From Cyclospora cayetanensis (Eukaryota; Apicomplexa; Conoidasida; Eucoccidiorida; Eimeriidae): a DNA stretch of 52,520 bases. The notes under the pieces were generated by a model. That model was not told the DNA's origin, ran no database searches, and was given only the letters and a program-made list of their open reading frames with translations. The position numbers were made by a program, and so were the translations under genes. Shown piece after piece: positions 37,558 to 48,266 of the stretch (position 1 is its first letter; each line of letters opens with the position of its first letter). The stretch spans positions 1-52,520 of the forward strand of contig NW_020312183.1 of the NCBI RefSeq assembly GCF_002999335.1. Reading direction: 5' to 3'.

Positions 37558-38449
37558 GACTCGAGTGGTTGCAGCACGAGCACATAGGCTAGCACTTGGC
37601 GTCGCTTTGATGCGAAATCGATCTACAGGCTGATGAACATTTGGACGCTGTATGAATCAGGCAGTGCGCTCTTTGCATCCAAAGGTGTGAGGCATAGAAT
37701 GAGCATTTTCCTATAGGTAATGCATGTAGGCTAAGGCCAGGTGCTAGCTTATGTGCTGCAGTGGGATGCCTACCACTGTTGTATGTACAGCCCGATGTAG
37801 GGAAGTAGGCTGCGCACTGTACTCAAAGTGTGTTTTACTTGGATGCTCATATATTATCTATTGCAGTGGGTGAAGCTGAAAGCGACAATTGGAAGACCGA
37901 GCGGCATCCTTGTTTAGGAGAGCCTCAGCACCTTCGAGTGGCTCTAGTTCTTCCATGTTTCGCTGTTGTACGTAATGCAGCTATTGCACTGATGGTGCGC
38001 GTTTGCCAATGCTGTTCTGCGTTGGCGATTTTCAGGAAGTGGGTTGTGCAAGGGGAGTGGGGTTTGGGTGTGGGGGCGGATAAGTAACCAATGTCTCGTA
38101 GGTGTTGTTTGGTACCACTGGGCTCCTAGACATGTGTTGCGCAGTGTTACTGCAGACTCGCAGGCGTCTGTGCGTTAAGGGGACTCTGTGAGGACGATGC
38201 TGAGTTGGCAGGTGGTCAGGAAGCCAGTGGCAGTAGTGCTCCTGTGCTTAAATCTGCGTTGGTGTCGTCGTGTCGTATTGCATGTGCTCACAGCAGGAAC
38301 ATCAATCGCAGCAATAGAATGGTTTTTTTGAGTATGGAGCTCTGCCGAATTGGTGGTTTATACGATGCGGAGGCTTGTTTCATGCCATGCGCTGTGAGAA
38401 GTGGTTAGCTGTTTCAGCGTATGGAATCTTTGTACGAACACGGCCATAA
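37558..38449 (+). repeat. Unit 43
   Basis: The length is 892 bp. The block allele GCATCCAAAGGTGTGAGG (37675) is followed by CATAGAATGAGCATTTTCC. The core is in CTCCTAGAC form. A four-run G motif lies at 38052-38076. Confidence 0.95.
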
Positions 38450-39356
38450 GACTGGAGTGGTTGAAGCACGAGCACATAGGCTAGCACTTGGCCCCGCTTC
38501 GATGCAGAATTGATCTGGAGGCTGATGAACATTTGGAGGCTGCATGGCTCAGGCAGTGCGCTCTTTGTATGCACAGGTGTGAGGCATAGAATGAGCATTT
38601 TCCTATAGGTAATGGATGTAGGCTCAGGCCAGCACCCAGCTTCTGTGCTGCAGTGGGATGCCTACCACTGTTGTATGTGCAGCCCGAAGTTGAGGAGTAG
38701 GCTGCTCACTGCACTCAATGTGTCTTTCACTTGGATGCTCATATATTATCTATTGCAGTGGGTGAAGCTGAAAGCGACAATTGCAAGACCGAGCGGCATC
38801 CTTGTTTAGGAGAGCCTAAGCACCTTCGAGTGGCTTTAGTTCTTCCATGTTTCGCTGTTGCACGTAATGCAGCGATTGAACTGATGGCGCGCATTTGCTA
38901 ATGCTTTTCTGCGTTGACTTTTCTGCGTTGGCAATGTCCAGGAAGTGGGTTGTGCAAGGGGAGTGGAGTTTGGGTCTGGGGGCGGGTAAGCAGCCAATGT
39001 GTCGTAGGTGTTGCTTGGTACCACTGGTCCCCTACACTTGTGGTCCAGAGGGTTACTGGAGGCTCGCAGGTGTCCTTGCGTTTAGGCGACTGCGGAAAGG
39101 CGTTTCTCAACTGCCACTTCGTCGGGAAGCCAGTGGCAGTAGGGCTCCTGTGCTTAAATCTCCGTTGGTGTCGTCGTGTCGTATTGCATGTGTTCAAGGC
39201 AACAATATCAATAGCAGCAATAAAATGGTCTGTGTGAGTGTGGGACTATGCCGAATCAGTGATTTTTAGGATGTGTGGGGCTGTTCAATGGAATGCGCTT
39301 CGAGAAGTGGTTAGTTGTTTCTAACGTATGGGATGTTTATGGTACCATGGCCATCA
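38450..39356 (+). repeat. Unit 44 (907 bp)
   Basis: A 14-bp tandem duplication lies at 38904-38930. The start block joins the common GCACAGGTGTG left half to the unit-43 right half, CATAGAATGAGCATTTTCC. The core is in CCCCTACAC form. The second G-run is broken. Confidence 0.95.
38904..38930 (+). repeat. 14-bp micro-duplication, unit 44
   Basis: CTTTTCTGCGTTG occurs at 38904-38916 and again at 38918-38930. This accounts for the extra length of the unit. Confidence 0.95.
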
Positions 39357-40249
39357 GACTACGGTGGTTGCAGCACGAGCACATAGGCTAGCACTTGCCC
39401 TTGATTTGATGCGGAATTGATCTGCAGGCTGGTGAACATTTGGACGCTGCATGATTCAGGAAGTGCGCTCTTTGCATGCACAGGTGTGAAGTGTAGAATG
39501 TGCTTTCTCCTGCAGGTAATGGATGTAGGCTCAGGCCAGGTGCTAGCTTGTGTGCTGCAGTGGGATGGCTAGCACTGTTGTTATGTGCAGTGGCACGTTG
39601 AGGAGTAGGCTGCCCACTGCACTGAAAGTGTCTCTTACTTGGATGCTCATATATATCTATTGCAGTGGGTGAAGGTGAAGGCGAGAATTGGAGGACCAAG
39701 CGGCATTCTTGTTCAGAAGAGCCTAAGCATTTTCCAGTGGCTCTAGTTCTTCCATATTTCGCTGTTGTACGTAATGCAACGATTGCGCTGTTGGTGCGCA
39801 TTTGCTAATGCTTTTCTGCGTTGGCGATTTCCAGCAAGTGTGTTGTGCATGGGGAGTGGGGTTTGGGTGTGGGTGCGGATAAGCAGCCAATGTGTCGTAG
39901 GTGTTGTTTGGTACCACTGGTCCCCTACACGTGTGGTGCAGAGGGTTACTGTAGACTTGCAAGCGTCTGTGCGTTTAGGGGAGTCTTGCAGGACGATGCA
40001 GAGTTGGCAGGTGGTCAGGAAGCCAGTGGCAGTAGGGCTCCTGTGCTTAAATCTGCGTTGGTTTCGTCGTGTCGTATTGCATGTGCTCACAGCAACACTG
40101 TCAAAAACAGCAATAGAACCTCTTAATTGAGTGTAGGGCTATTGCGAACCGGTGCTTTATAGCATATGGAGGCTTGTATCATGGCGTCTGTTTGAGGAAG
40201 TCGTTAATCGCGTTGAGCGTATGGAATCTTTATGCGAGGATGGTCATGA
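39357..40249 (+). repeat. Unit 45
   Basis: The length is 893 bp. The first half matches unit 35 almost exactly. The second half (40020-40249) matches unit 46 almost exactly, so this unit is a clear hybrid. A four-run G motif lies at 39851-39873. Confidence 0.96.
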
Positions 40250-40432
40250 GACTAGAGTGGTTTTAGCACGAGCACATAGGCTAGCACTTGGCGTCGCTTT
40301 GATGCGGAACTGATCTGCAGGCTGGTGAACATTTGGACGCTGCATGACTCAGGCAGTGCGCTCTTTGGATGCACAAGTGTGGGGTATAGAATGTGATTTC
40401 TCCTGCAGGTAATGCATGTAGACTCAGGACAG

Positions 40433-40468
40433 GTGCTAGCTTCTGTGCTGCAGTGGGATGGCTAGCAC
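40433..40468 (+). repeat. Inverted repeat 1 of the unit (reference copy)
   Basis: GTGCTAGC at 40433-40440 is an exact reverse complement of GCTAGCAC at 40461-40468, with a 20-nt loop. Many units keep both arms. From unit 42 on, the second arm is often CCTACCAC, and CACCTAGC often replaces the first arm, with no matching change opposite. The pairing is therefore not obviously under selection. Confidence 0.6.
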
Positions 40469-40478
40469 TGTTGTTATG

Positions 40479-40514
40479 TGCAGTGGCACGTTGAGGAGTA
40501 GGCTGCCCACTGCA
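40479..40514 (+). repeat. Inverted repeat 2 of the unit (reference copy)
   Basis: TGCAGTGG at 40479-40486 pairs exactly with CCACTGCA at 40507-40514 across a 20-nt loop. It follows inverted repeat 1 by 10 bp, so two hairpins of the same geometry sit side by side in units that keep both. Confidence 0.6.
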
Positions 40515-40520
40515 CTGAAA

Positions 40521-40559
40521 GTGTGTTTCACTTGGATGCTCATATATTATCTATTGCAG
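40521..40559 (+). other. Intron-like 39-nt GT...AG segment A (reference copy)
   Basis: The segment starts GTGTGTTTC and ends TATCTATTGCAG. It recurs in most units, although the interior can be replaced (units 15, 19, 20, 22) while the TTGCAG end remains. Splicing is a hypothesis only. Confidence 0.2.
40541..40559 (+). promoter_or_regulatory. AT-rich TATA-like patch (reference copy)
   Basis: CATATATTATCTATTGCAG is the most AT-rich point of the unit and is present with small changes in nearly every copy. It could act as a TATA element, or as the 3' end of a short intron because it ends in TTGCAG. There is no evidence here that either happens; the role is inferred from composition only. Confidence 0.25.
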
Positions 40560-40686
40560 TGGGTGAAGCTGAAAGCGACAATTGGAGGGCCGAGCGGCAT
40601 AATGTTTAGGAGAGCCTAAGCACCTTCGAGTTGCTCTAGTTCTTCCATGTTTCGCTGTTGTACGTAATGCATCCTTTGCGCTGATG

Positions 40687-40727
40687 GTGCGCATTTGCTA
40701 GTGCTTTTCTGCGTTGGCGATTTCCAG
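40687..40727 (+). other. Intron-like 41-nt GT...AG segment B (reference copy)
   Basis: The segment starts GTGCGCATTTGCTA, carries a branch-point-like GCTAATG in most copies (GCTAGTG here), and ends in a pyrimidine-leaning tract plus CAG. The end varies between units (TTTTCAG, GTCCAG, TTCCAG, TTTTTAG) but keeps AG almost always. The starting GT is lost in some units (GATGATGC, GATGGCGC). Confidence 0.2.
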
Positions 40728-40743
40728 CAAGTGTGTTGTGCAA

Positions 40744-40766
40744 GGGGAGTGGGGTTTGGGTGTGGG
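40744..40766 (+). other. G-quadruplex motif (reference copy)
   Basis: Four G-runs (4, 4, 3, 3) are separated by the 3-nt spacers AGT, TTT and TGT. This meets the usual G3+N1-7 rule. By my reading 29 of 59 units keep four runs; their positions are given in the unit entries. The runs lie on the G-rich strand, just upstream of the most conserved core. Confidence 0.75.
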
Positions 40767-40779
40767 TGCGGATAAGCAG

Positions 40780-41009
40780 CCAATGTGTCGTAGGTGTTGT
40801 TTGGTACCACTGGTCCTCTACACTTGTGCTGCAGAGTGTTACTGGAGACCTGCAAGCGTCTGTGCGTTAACGGGAGTCTTGCAGGACGATGCTGAATTGG
40901 CAGGTGGTCAGGAAGCCAGCGGCAGTAGGGCTCCTGTGCTTAAATCTGCGTTGGTTTCGTCGTGTCGTATTGCATGTGCTCACAGCAACACTGTCAAAAA
41001 CAGCAATAG
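40780..41009 (+). other. Most conserved core of the unit (reference copy)
   Basis: This stretch includes CCAATGTGTCGTAGGTG, GGTACC (40803-40808), GAGTTGGCAGGTGGTCAGG and TGTCGTATTGCATGTG and is the easiest part to align across all 59 units. Indels are rare here, with about seven seen. Frames on both strands are open across it in many units, but the substitutions do not look codon-constrained. Confidence 0.6.
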
Positions 41010-41142
41010 AACCTCTTAATTGAGTGTAGGGCTATTGCGAACCGGTGCTTTATAGCATATGGAGGCTTGTATCATAGCGTCTGTTTGAGGAAGTCGTTAA
41101 TCGCGTTGAGCGTATGGAATCTTTATGCGAGGATGGTCATGA
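41010..41142 (+). other. Variable spacer of the unit (reference copy)
   Basis: The roughly 130 bp before the next boundary vary most between units in sequence and length. In most copies it begins at a good 5'-splice-like GTGAGTATGG and often contains a TTTCAG or TTCCAG about 100 bp later. In this unit the start is TTGAGTGTAGG. Confidence 0.5.
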
Positions 41143-42034
41143 GACTAGAGTGGTTTTAGCACGAGCACATAGGCTAGCACTTGGCGTCGCTTTGATGCGG
41201 AATTGATCTGCAGGCTGGTGAACATTTGGACGCTGCATGACTCAGGCAGTGGGCTCTTTGCATCCAAATGTATGCGGTGTAGTATGTGCTTTCTCCTGCA
41301 GGTAATGCATGTAGGCTCAGGCCAGATGCTAGCTTCTGTGCTGCAGTGGAATGGCTAACACTGTTGTCATGTGCAGTGGAACTTCGAGGAGTAGGCTGCT
41401 CAATGCACTCAATATGTGTTTCACCTGAATGCTCAAATATTATCTATTGCATTGGGTGAAGCTGAAAGCAACAATTGGAGCACCGAGCGGCATAATGTTT
41501 AGGAGAGCCTAAGCACCTTCGAGTGGCTCTAGTTCTTCCATGTTTCGCTGTTGTACGTAATGCAGCCTTTGTGCTGATGGTGCACGTTTGCTAATGCCAG
41601 TCTGCGTTGGCGACCTTCAGAAAGTGAGTTGTGCAAGGGGAGTGAGGTTTGGATGTGGGGGCGGATAAGCAGCCAATGTGTCGTAGGTGTTGTTTGGTAC
41701 CACTGGTCCCCTACACTTGTGGTGCAGGGTGTTACTGCAGACTCGCAGGCGTCTGTGCGTTTAGGAGACTCCTGCAGGAGCATGCTGAGTTGGCAGGTGT
41801 TCAGGAAGCCAGTGGCAGTAGGGCTTCTGTGCTTAAATCTCCGTTGGTGTCGTCGTGTCGTATTGCATATGTTCAAGGCAACAATGTCAATAGCAGCAAT
41901 ACAGTGGTTTATGTGAGTATGGGACTGTGCCGAATCGGTGCTTCATAAGATGTGGAGGCTTGTTCCATGGCATGTTGATGGAGAGATGCTTAGTTTTTTC
42001 AGCGTATGGAATGTATATGGGAGCTTGTCCATGA
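41143..42034 (+). repeat. Unit 47
   Basis: The length is 892 bp. Its first ~115 bp continue the unit 45/46 duplication. It then switches to the GCATCCAAATGTATGCGG allele (41260). The core is in CCCCTACAC form. The second and third G-runs are broken. Confidence 0.95.
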
Positions 42035-42927
42035 GACCAGAGTGGTTCTAGCACGAGCACATAGGCTAGCACTTGGGCTCGCTTCAATGCGGAATTGATC
42101 TGCAGGCTGGTGAACATTTGGACGCTGCATAACTCAGGCAGTGCGCTCTTTGGATGCGCAGGTGTGGGGTGTAGAATGTGCTCTTTCCTGCAGCTAATGC
42201 ATGTAGGCTCAGGCCAGGTGCTAGCTTCTGTGCTGCACTGCCATCGTTGGCACTGTTGTTATGTGCAGTGGCAGGGGAAGGAGTAGGCTGCTCAATGCTC
42301 TCAAAGTGTGTTTCACTTGGATGCTCGTATTTTATCTATTGCAGTGGGTGAAGCTGAAAGCGACAATTGGAGGACCGAGCGGCATCCTTGTTTAGGAGAG
42401 CCTAAGCGCCTTCGAGTGGCTCTTGTTCTTTAATGTTTCGCTGTTACATGTAATGCAGCCTTTGCGCTGATGGTGCGTATTTGATAATGCTTTTCTGCGT
42501 TGGCGATTTTCAGGAAGTGGGTTGTGCAAGTGGAGTGGGGTTTGGATGTGGGTGCGGATAAGCAGCCAATGTGTCGTAGGTGTTGTTTGGTGCCACTGGT
42601 CCCCTACACTTGTGGTGCAGGGTGTTACTGCACACCCGCAGGCGTTCGGGCGTCAAGGAGACTTCGGCAGGACGATGCTGAGTTGGCAGGTGGTCAGGAA
42701 GCCAGTGGCAGTAGGGCTCCTGTGCTTAAATCTGCGTTGGTGTCGTCGTGTCGTATTGCATGCGCTCAAGGAAACAATGTCAATAGCAGCAATAGAATGG
42801 TTTATGTGAGTGTGGGGCTATGCGGAATCGCCGTTTCATAAGCTCTGGAGGCTTGTTTTATGGCATGTGAGTGAAGAAGCGGTTAGTTGTTTCAGCGTAT
42901 GGAATTTTTAGGGAAGCATGGGCATGA
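42035..42927 (+). repeat. Unit 48
   Basis: The length is 893 bp. GGTACC is lost (TTGGTGCCACTGG). The core has CCCCTACAC and GCGTTCGGGCGTC, shared with unit 49. The first G-run is broken (AAGTGGAG). Confidence 0.94.
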
Positions 42928-43822
42928 GACTAGAGTGGTTCTAGCACGAGCACATAGGCTAGCACTTGCCCTCGCTTCGATGCGGAATTGATCTGGAGGC
43001 TGATGGACATTTGAACGTTGCGCGAATCAGGCAGTGCGCCCTTTGCAGACAAAGGCGTGGGGTGTAGAATGTGCTTTTGTCCTGCAGGTAATGCATGTAG
43101 GGTCAGGCCAGCACCTAGCTTCTGTGCTGAAGTGGAATGCCTACCACTGTTTTTATGTGCAGTGGCACGTTGAGGAGGAGGCTGCCCACTGCCCTCAACA
43201 TGTGTTTTACCTGGATGCTCATATATTATCTATTGCAGTGGGTGAAGAGGAAGGCGACAATTGGAGGACCGAGCGGCATCCCTGTTCAAGAGAGCCTAAG
43301 CAGCTTCGAGTGGCTCTAGTTCTTCCATGTTGCGCTGTTGTACGTAATGCAGCCTTTGCGCTGATGATGCACATTGGCTAATGCCGGTCTGCTGCGGCGA
43401 TCATCAGCTAGTGGGTTGTGCAAGGGGAGTGGGGTTTGGGTGTGGGTGCGGATAAGCAGCCAATGTGTCGTAGGTGTTGTTTGGTGCCGCTGGTCCCCTA
43501 CACTTGTGCTGCAGGGTGTAACTGCAGACTCGCAGGCGTTCGGGCGTCCAGGAGGCTTCGGCAGGATGATGCTGAGTTGGCAGGCGGTCAGGAAGCCAGT
43601 GGCAGTAGGGCTCCTGTGCTTAAATCTGTGTTGCTGTCGTCGTGTCGTATTGCATGTGCTCAAAGCAACAATGTTAGGAATAGCAATAGAAGCGCTTATG
43701 TAAGTATGGGACTATGGCTAATTGGTGCTGCATCAGATGCGGAGCCTTGTTTTACGGCGCGTCTTTGGAGAGGTGGTTAGGTATTTCCCGCGTATGGAAT
43801 GTTTATTGGAGCATGGCCATGA
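42928..43822 (+). repeat. Unit 49
   Basis: The length is 895 bp. GGTACC is lost (TTGGTGCCGCTGG). The core is in CCCCTACAC form. A four-run G motif lies at 43424-43446. CCTCAACATGTGTTTTAC is shared with unit 58. Confidence 0.95.
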
Positions 43823-44699
43823 GACTAGAGTGGTTGCACCATGAGCACATAGGCTAGCACTTTGCGTCGCCGTGATGCGGAATCGATGTGGAGGCTGGTG
43901 AACATTTGGGCGCTGCATGGCTCAGGCAGTGCGCTCTTTACATCCCAAGTGGGGTGTAGGATGTGCTTTCTCCTGCAGGTAATGCATGTAGGCTCATGGC
44001 AGCACCTAGCTTCTGTGCTGCAGTGCGATGCCTAGCACTGTTGTTATGTGCAGCCTGAAGTTGAGGAGTAGGCTGCTCACTGCACTTAAAGTGTGTTTCA
44101 CTTGGATGCTCACATATTATCTATAGTAAGATCAGAATTCGAGTAGCGTGTGGCATCCTTGTTCAGGAGAGCCTGAGACCCTTCGAGTGGGTCTAGTCCT
44201 TTAATGTTTCGCTGTTGCACGTAATGCAGCCTTTGCGCTGATAGTGCGCGTTTACTAATGTCAATCTGCGTTGTCGATTTTCAGGAAGTGGGTTGTGCAA
44301 GTGGAGTGGGGTTTGGGTGTGGGTTTGGATAAGCAGCCAATGTGTCGTAGGTGTTGTTTGGTACCACTGGTCCCCTACACTTCTGATGCAGAGTGTTACT
44401 GCAGGCTCGCAGGCGTCAGTGTGTTTAGAAGACTCCGAGTGGACGATGCTGAGTTGGCAGGAGGTCAGGAAGCCAGTGGCAGGAGGGCTTCTGTTTTTAA
44501 ATCTGCGTTGGTGTCGTCATGTCGTATTGCATGAGCTCATAGCAACAACATCAGAAACAGCAAGAGAACCGCTTATTTGAGTATGGGACTATGCCGAATT
44601 AGTGCTTTATAGGATGCGCAGGCTTATTCCATGGCATGTGTCCGGATAAGTGGATAGTTGTTCCCAACGTACACAATGTTCATGGGAGCATGGGCATGA
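43823..44699 (+). repeat. Unit 50 (877 bp)
   Basis: An alternative, shorter block at 44121-44156 (GAATTCGAGTAGCGTGTGG) replaces the usual sequence after CTATTGCAG. The core is in CCCCTACAC form. Three G-runs remain. Confidence 0.94.
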
Positions 44700-45591
44700 G
44701 ACTACAGTGGTTCTAGCACGAGTACATAGGCCAGCACTTGGCGTCGCTTCGATGCGGAATCGATCTGCAGCCTGGCGAACATTTGGACGCTGCATGACTC
44801 AGGCAGTGCGCTCTTTGCATCCAAAGCTATGGGATATAAAATTTATAATTTCCTCTAGTTAATGCATGTAGGGTCAGGCCAGGTGCTCACTTGTGTGCTG
44901 CAGTGGGATGCCTACCACTGTTGTCATGTGCAGTGGCACGTTGAGGAGTAGGCTACCCACTGCACTCAATGTGTGTTTCACTTGTATGCTCATATATTAT
45001 CTATTGCAGTGGGTGAAGCTGAAAGCAACAATTGGAGCACCGAGCGGCATCCCTGTTCAGGAGAGCCTAAGCACCTTCGAGTGGCTCTAGTTCTTCCATG
45101 TTTCGCTGTTATACGTAATGCAACGATCGCACTGATGGTGTACATTTGCTAATGTTTTTCTGAGTTGGCTTTTTTAGCTAGTGGGTTGCGCAAGGGGAGT
45201 GAGGTTTGGATGTGGGGGCGGATGTGCAGCTAATGTGTCGTAGGTGTTGTTTGGTACAACTGGTCCCCTACACTTGTGGTCCAGAGTGTTACTGCAGACT
45301 CGCAGGCGTCTGTGCGTTTAGGGGAGTCTTGTAGGAGCATGCTGAGTTGGCAGGTGGTCAGGAAGCCAGTGGCAGTAGGGCTCCTGAGCTTAAATCTTCG
45401 TTGGTGTCGTCGTGTCGTATTGCATGTATTCAAGGCAACAATGTCAATAGCATCAATAGAACCGTTTATGTGAGTATGGGGCTACGCCGAATTGCTGCTT
45501 GCTACGATGCGGAGGCTGGTTCCATGCCATGTGGATGGAGAGGTGGTTAGTTGTTTCAGCGTATGCAAAGCTTTTCTGAGCATGTCCATGA
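44700..45591 (+). repeat. Unit 51
   Basis: The length is 892 bp. About 300 bp from 45061 match unit 58 closely. GGTACC is lost (TTGGTACAACTGG). The start block is atypically AT-rich (ATATAAAATTTATAATTTCC). Confidence 0.94.
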
Positions 45592-46491
45592 GACTAGAGT
45601 GGTTTTAGCGCGAGCACATAGGCTAGCACTTGGCGTCGCTTCGATGCGGAATTGATCTGCAGGCTGGTGAACAATTGGACGCTGCATGAATCAGGAAGTA
45701 GGCTTTTTCGATGCAAAGTTGTGGGGTGTAGAAAGTGCTTTCTCCTGCAGCTGATGCTGTAGGCTCAGGCCAGCACCTAGCTTCTGTGCAACAGTCGAAT
45801 GCCTAGCACTGTTGTATGTCCAGGCGCACGTTGAGGAGTAGGCTGCTCACTGCAGTCAATGTGTGTTTCACTTGAATGCTCTTGTATTATCTATTGCAGT
45901 GGGTGAAGGTGAAAGCGGCAATTGGAGGACCGAGCGGCATCCTTGTTTAGGAGAGCCTAAGCACCTTCGAGTGGCAGGAGTTTTTTCATGTTTCGCTGTT
46001 ATACGTAATGCAGCCTTTGCGCTAATGCTGATCATTCGCTAATGCCAGTTTGTGTCGGTGATTGCAGAAAGTGAGTTTTGCAAGGGTAGTGGAGTTTGGG
46101 TGTGGGTGTGGATAAGCAGGCAATGTGTCGTAGGTGTTGTTTGGTACCACTGGTCCCCTACACTTGTGGTGCAGAGTGTTACTGCAGACTCCCAGACGTC
46201 TGTGCGTTTAGGGGACATCGGCAGGAGGATGCTGAGGTGGCAGGTGGTCAGGAAGCCAGTGAGAGTAGGGCTCGTGTGCTTAAATCTGCGTTGGTGTCGT
46301 CGTGTCGTATTGCATGTGCTCACGACAACAATGTCAATAGCATCAATTGAACCGCTTATGTGAGTATGGGACTATGCCGAATTGGTGCTTCGTACGACGT
46401 AGGACTACGTCATGTGGTGCTTGATTGTAGAAATGATTAAGTGTTTTAGCGTGTGGAATTTTCATGCGAGCGTGGCCCTGAGACTAGAGTG
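45592..46491 (+). repeat. Unit 52 (900 bp)
   Basis: The spacer contains a unique perfect dyad at 46396-46411. The core is in CCCCTACAC form with ACTCCCAGACGTC. G-runs one and two are weakened (GGGTAGTGGAG). Confidence 0.94.
46396..46411. other. Perfect 7+7 dyad, unit 52
   Basis: GACGTAG is followed by GA and then its exact reverse complement CTACGTC. I saw no counterpart in other units. Confidence 0.85.
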
Positions 46492-47374
46492 GTTCTAGCA
46501 CGAGCACATAGGCTAGCACTTGGCGTCGCTTCGATGCGGAATTGATCTGAAGGCTGGCGAACAATTGCATGCTGCATAACTCAGACAGTGCGCTCTTTGT
46601 ATCCAAACCTGTTGGGTTGTAGAATGCTGTTTGGCCTGTAGCTAATGCATGTAGGCTCAGGCTAGCACCTAGCTTCTGTGCTGCAGTGGGATGCCTACCA
46701 CTGTTGTTATGTGCAGTGGCAGGGGAAGGAGTAGGCTGCTCACTGCACTCAAATTCCGTTTCACTTGGATGTTCACATATTATCTATTGCAGTGGGTGAA
46801 GCTGAAAGCAACAATTGGAGGACCGAGCGGCATCCTTGTTTAGGAGAGCCTAAGCACCTTCGAGTGGCTCTAGTTTTTCCATGTTTCGCTGTTGTAGGTA
46901 ATGCAGCCTTCGCGCTGATGGTGCGCATTTGCTAATGCCGGACTGCGTTGGCAATGTCCAGCTAGTAGGTTGTGCAAGGGGAGTGGGGTTTGGGTGTGGG
47001 GGCGGATAAGCAGCCAATGTGTCGTAGGTGTTGTTTGGTACCACTGGTCCCCTAGACTTGTGTTACGGAGTGTTACTGCAGACTCGCAGGCGTCGGTACA
47101 TTGAACCGGCTCTTGCTGGACGATGCTGAGTTGGCAGGTGGTCAGAAAGCCAGTGGCAGTAGGGCTCCTGTGGTTAAATCTGCGTCGGTGTCGACGTGTC
47201 GTGCTGCGTGTGCTCACAGCAACAATGTCAGTAGTAGCAATAGATCGCTTATGTAAGTATGGGGCTATGCCGAATTCGTGCTTCAGAAGATCTCTAGGCT
47301 TGTTCCATGGCATGTGTTTGGAGAGGTGGTTAGTTGCTTCAGCGTATGAAATGTTTATGGGAGCATGGGCATGC
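46492..47374 (+). repeat. Unit 53 (883 bp)
   Basis: The core is in CCCCTAGAC form, the last such unit in the window. It reads CGGTACATTGAACCGGCTC after the core middle. A four-run G motif lies at 46978-47002. The stretch near 46885-46980 matches unit 56. Confidence 0.94.
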
Positions 47375-48266
47375 GGCTAGAGTGGTTCTAGCACGAGCAC
47401 ATAGGCCAGCACTTGGCTTCGCTTCGATGCGGAATTGATCTGCACGCTGGTGAACATTTGGACGCTGCATGACTCAGCCGGTGCGTTCTTTGCATGCACA
47501 GGTGTGGGGTGTCGAATGTGCTTTTTCCTGTAGTTAATGCATGTAGGCTCAGGCCAGATGGTAGCTTGTGTGCTGCAGTTGGATGGCTAGCACTGTTGTT
47601 ATGTGCAGGCGCACATTGAGGAGAAGGCTGCTCACTGCAGTCAAAGTGTGTTTCACTTGGATGCTCATATATTATCTATTGCAGTGGGTGAAGCTGAAAG
47701 CGACAATTGGAGGACCGAGCGGCAACCTTGTTCAGCAGAGAGGAAGTACCTTTCCGTGGCTCTAGTGCTTCCATGTTTCGCTGTTGTACGTAATGCAGCC
47801 TTTGCGCTGATGGTGCGCATTTGCTAATGCCAGTCTGCGTTGGCGATTTTCAGCTAGTGTGTTGTGCAAGGGGAGTAGGGTTTGGGTGTGGGTGCGGATA
47901 AGCAGCCAATGTGTCGTAGGTGTTGTTTGGTACCACTGGTCCCCTACACTTGTGGTCCAGAGTGTTACTGCAGACTCTCAGGCGTCTGTGCGTTTAGGAG
48001 ACTCTGTCAGGACGATGCTGAGTTGGCAGGTGGTCAGGAAGCCAGTGGCAGTAGGGCTCCTGTGCTTAAATCTCGTTGGTGTCGTCGTGTCGTATTGGAT
48101 GTATTCAAGGCAACAATGTCAATAGCAGCAATAGAATGTTTTATGTGAGTATAGGGCTATGTGAAATTGGTGCTTGAGAAGATGTGGAGGCTTTTTCCTT
48201 GGCATGTGTATTGAGAAGTGGTTAGTTGTTTCAGCGTATGAAATCTTTGTACAAACATGGTCATAA
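47375..48266 (+). repeat. Unit 54
   Basis: The length is 892 bp. The core is in CCCCTACAC form with a 1-bp deletion (TTAAATCTCGTTGG). A four-run G motif lies at 47870-47892, with second run GGG after spacer AGTA. Confidence 0.95.

Larger units (their letters stand above)
40250..41142 (+). repeat. Unit 46 (reference unit)
   Basis: The length is 893 bp. I use it as the reference because both inverted repeats, the TATA-like patch, GGTACC and the four-run G motif (40744-40766) are all intact. The core is in CCTCTACAC form. Confidence 0.96.

Noticed and set aside
40560..40800. A gene model joining the middle stretch to the core through segment B.
   Set aside because: Removing segment B at its GT and AG joins the upstream frame to a phase that meets TAA or TGA at GGATAAGCAG or GGATGAGCAG within about 17 codons. 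Using other phases breaks the upstream frame.
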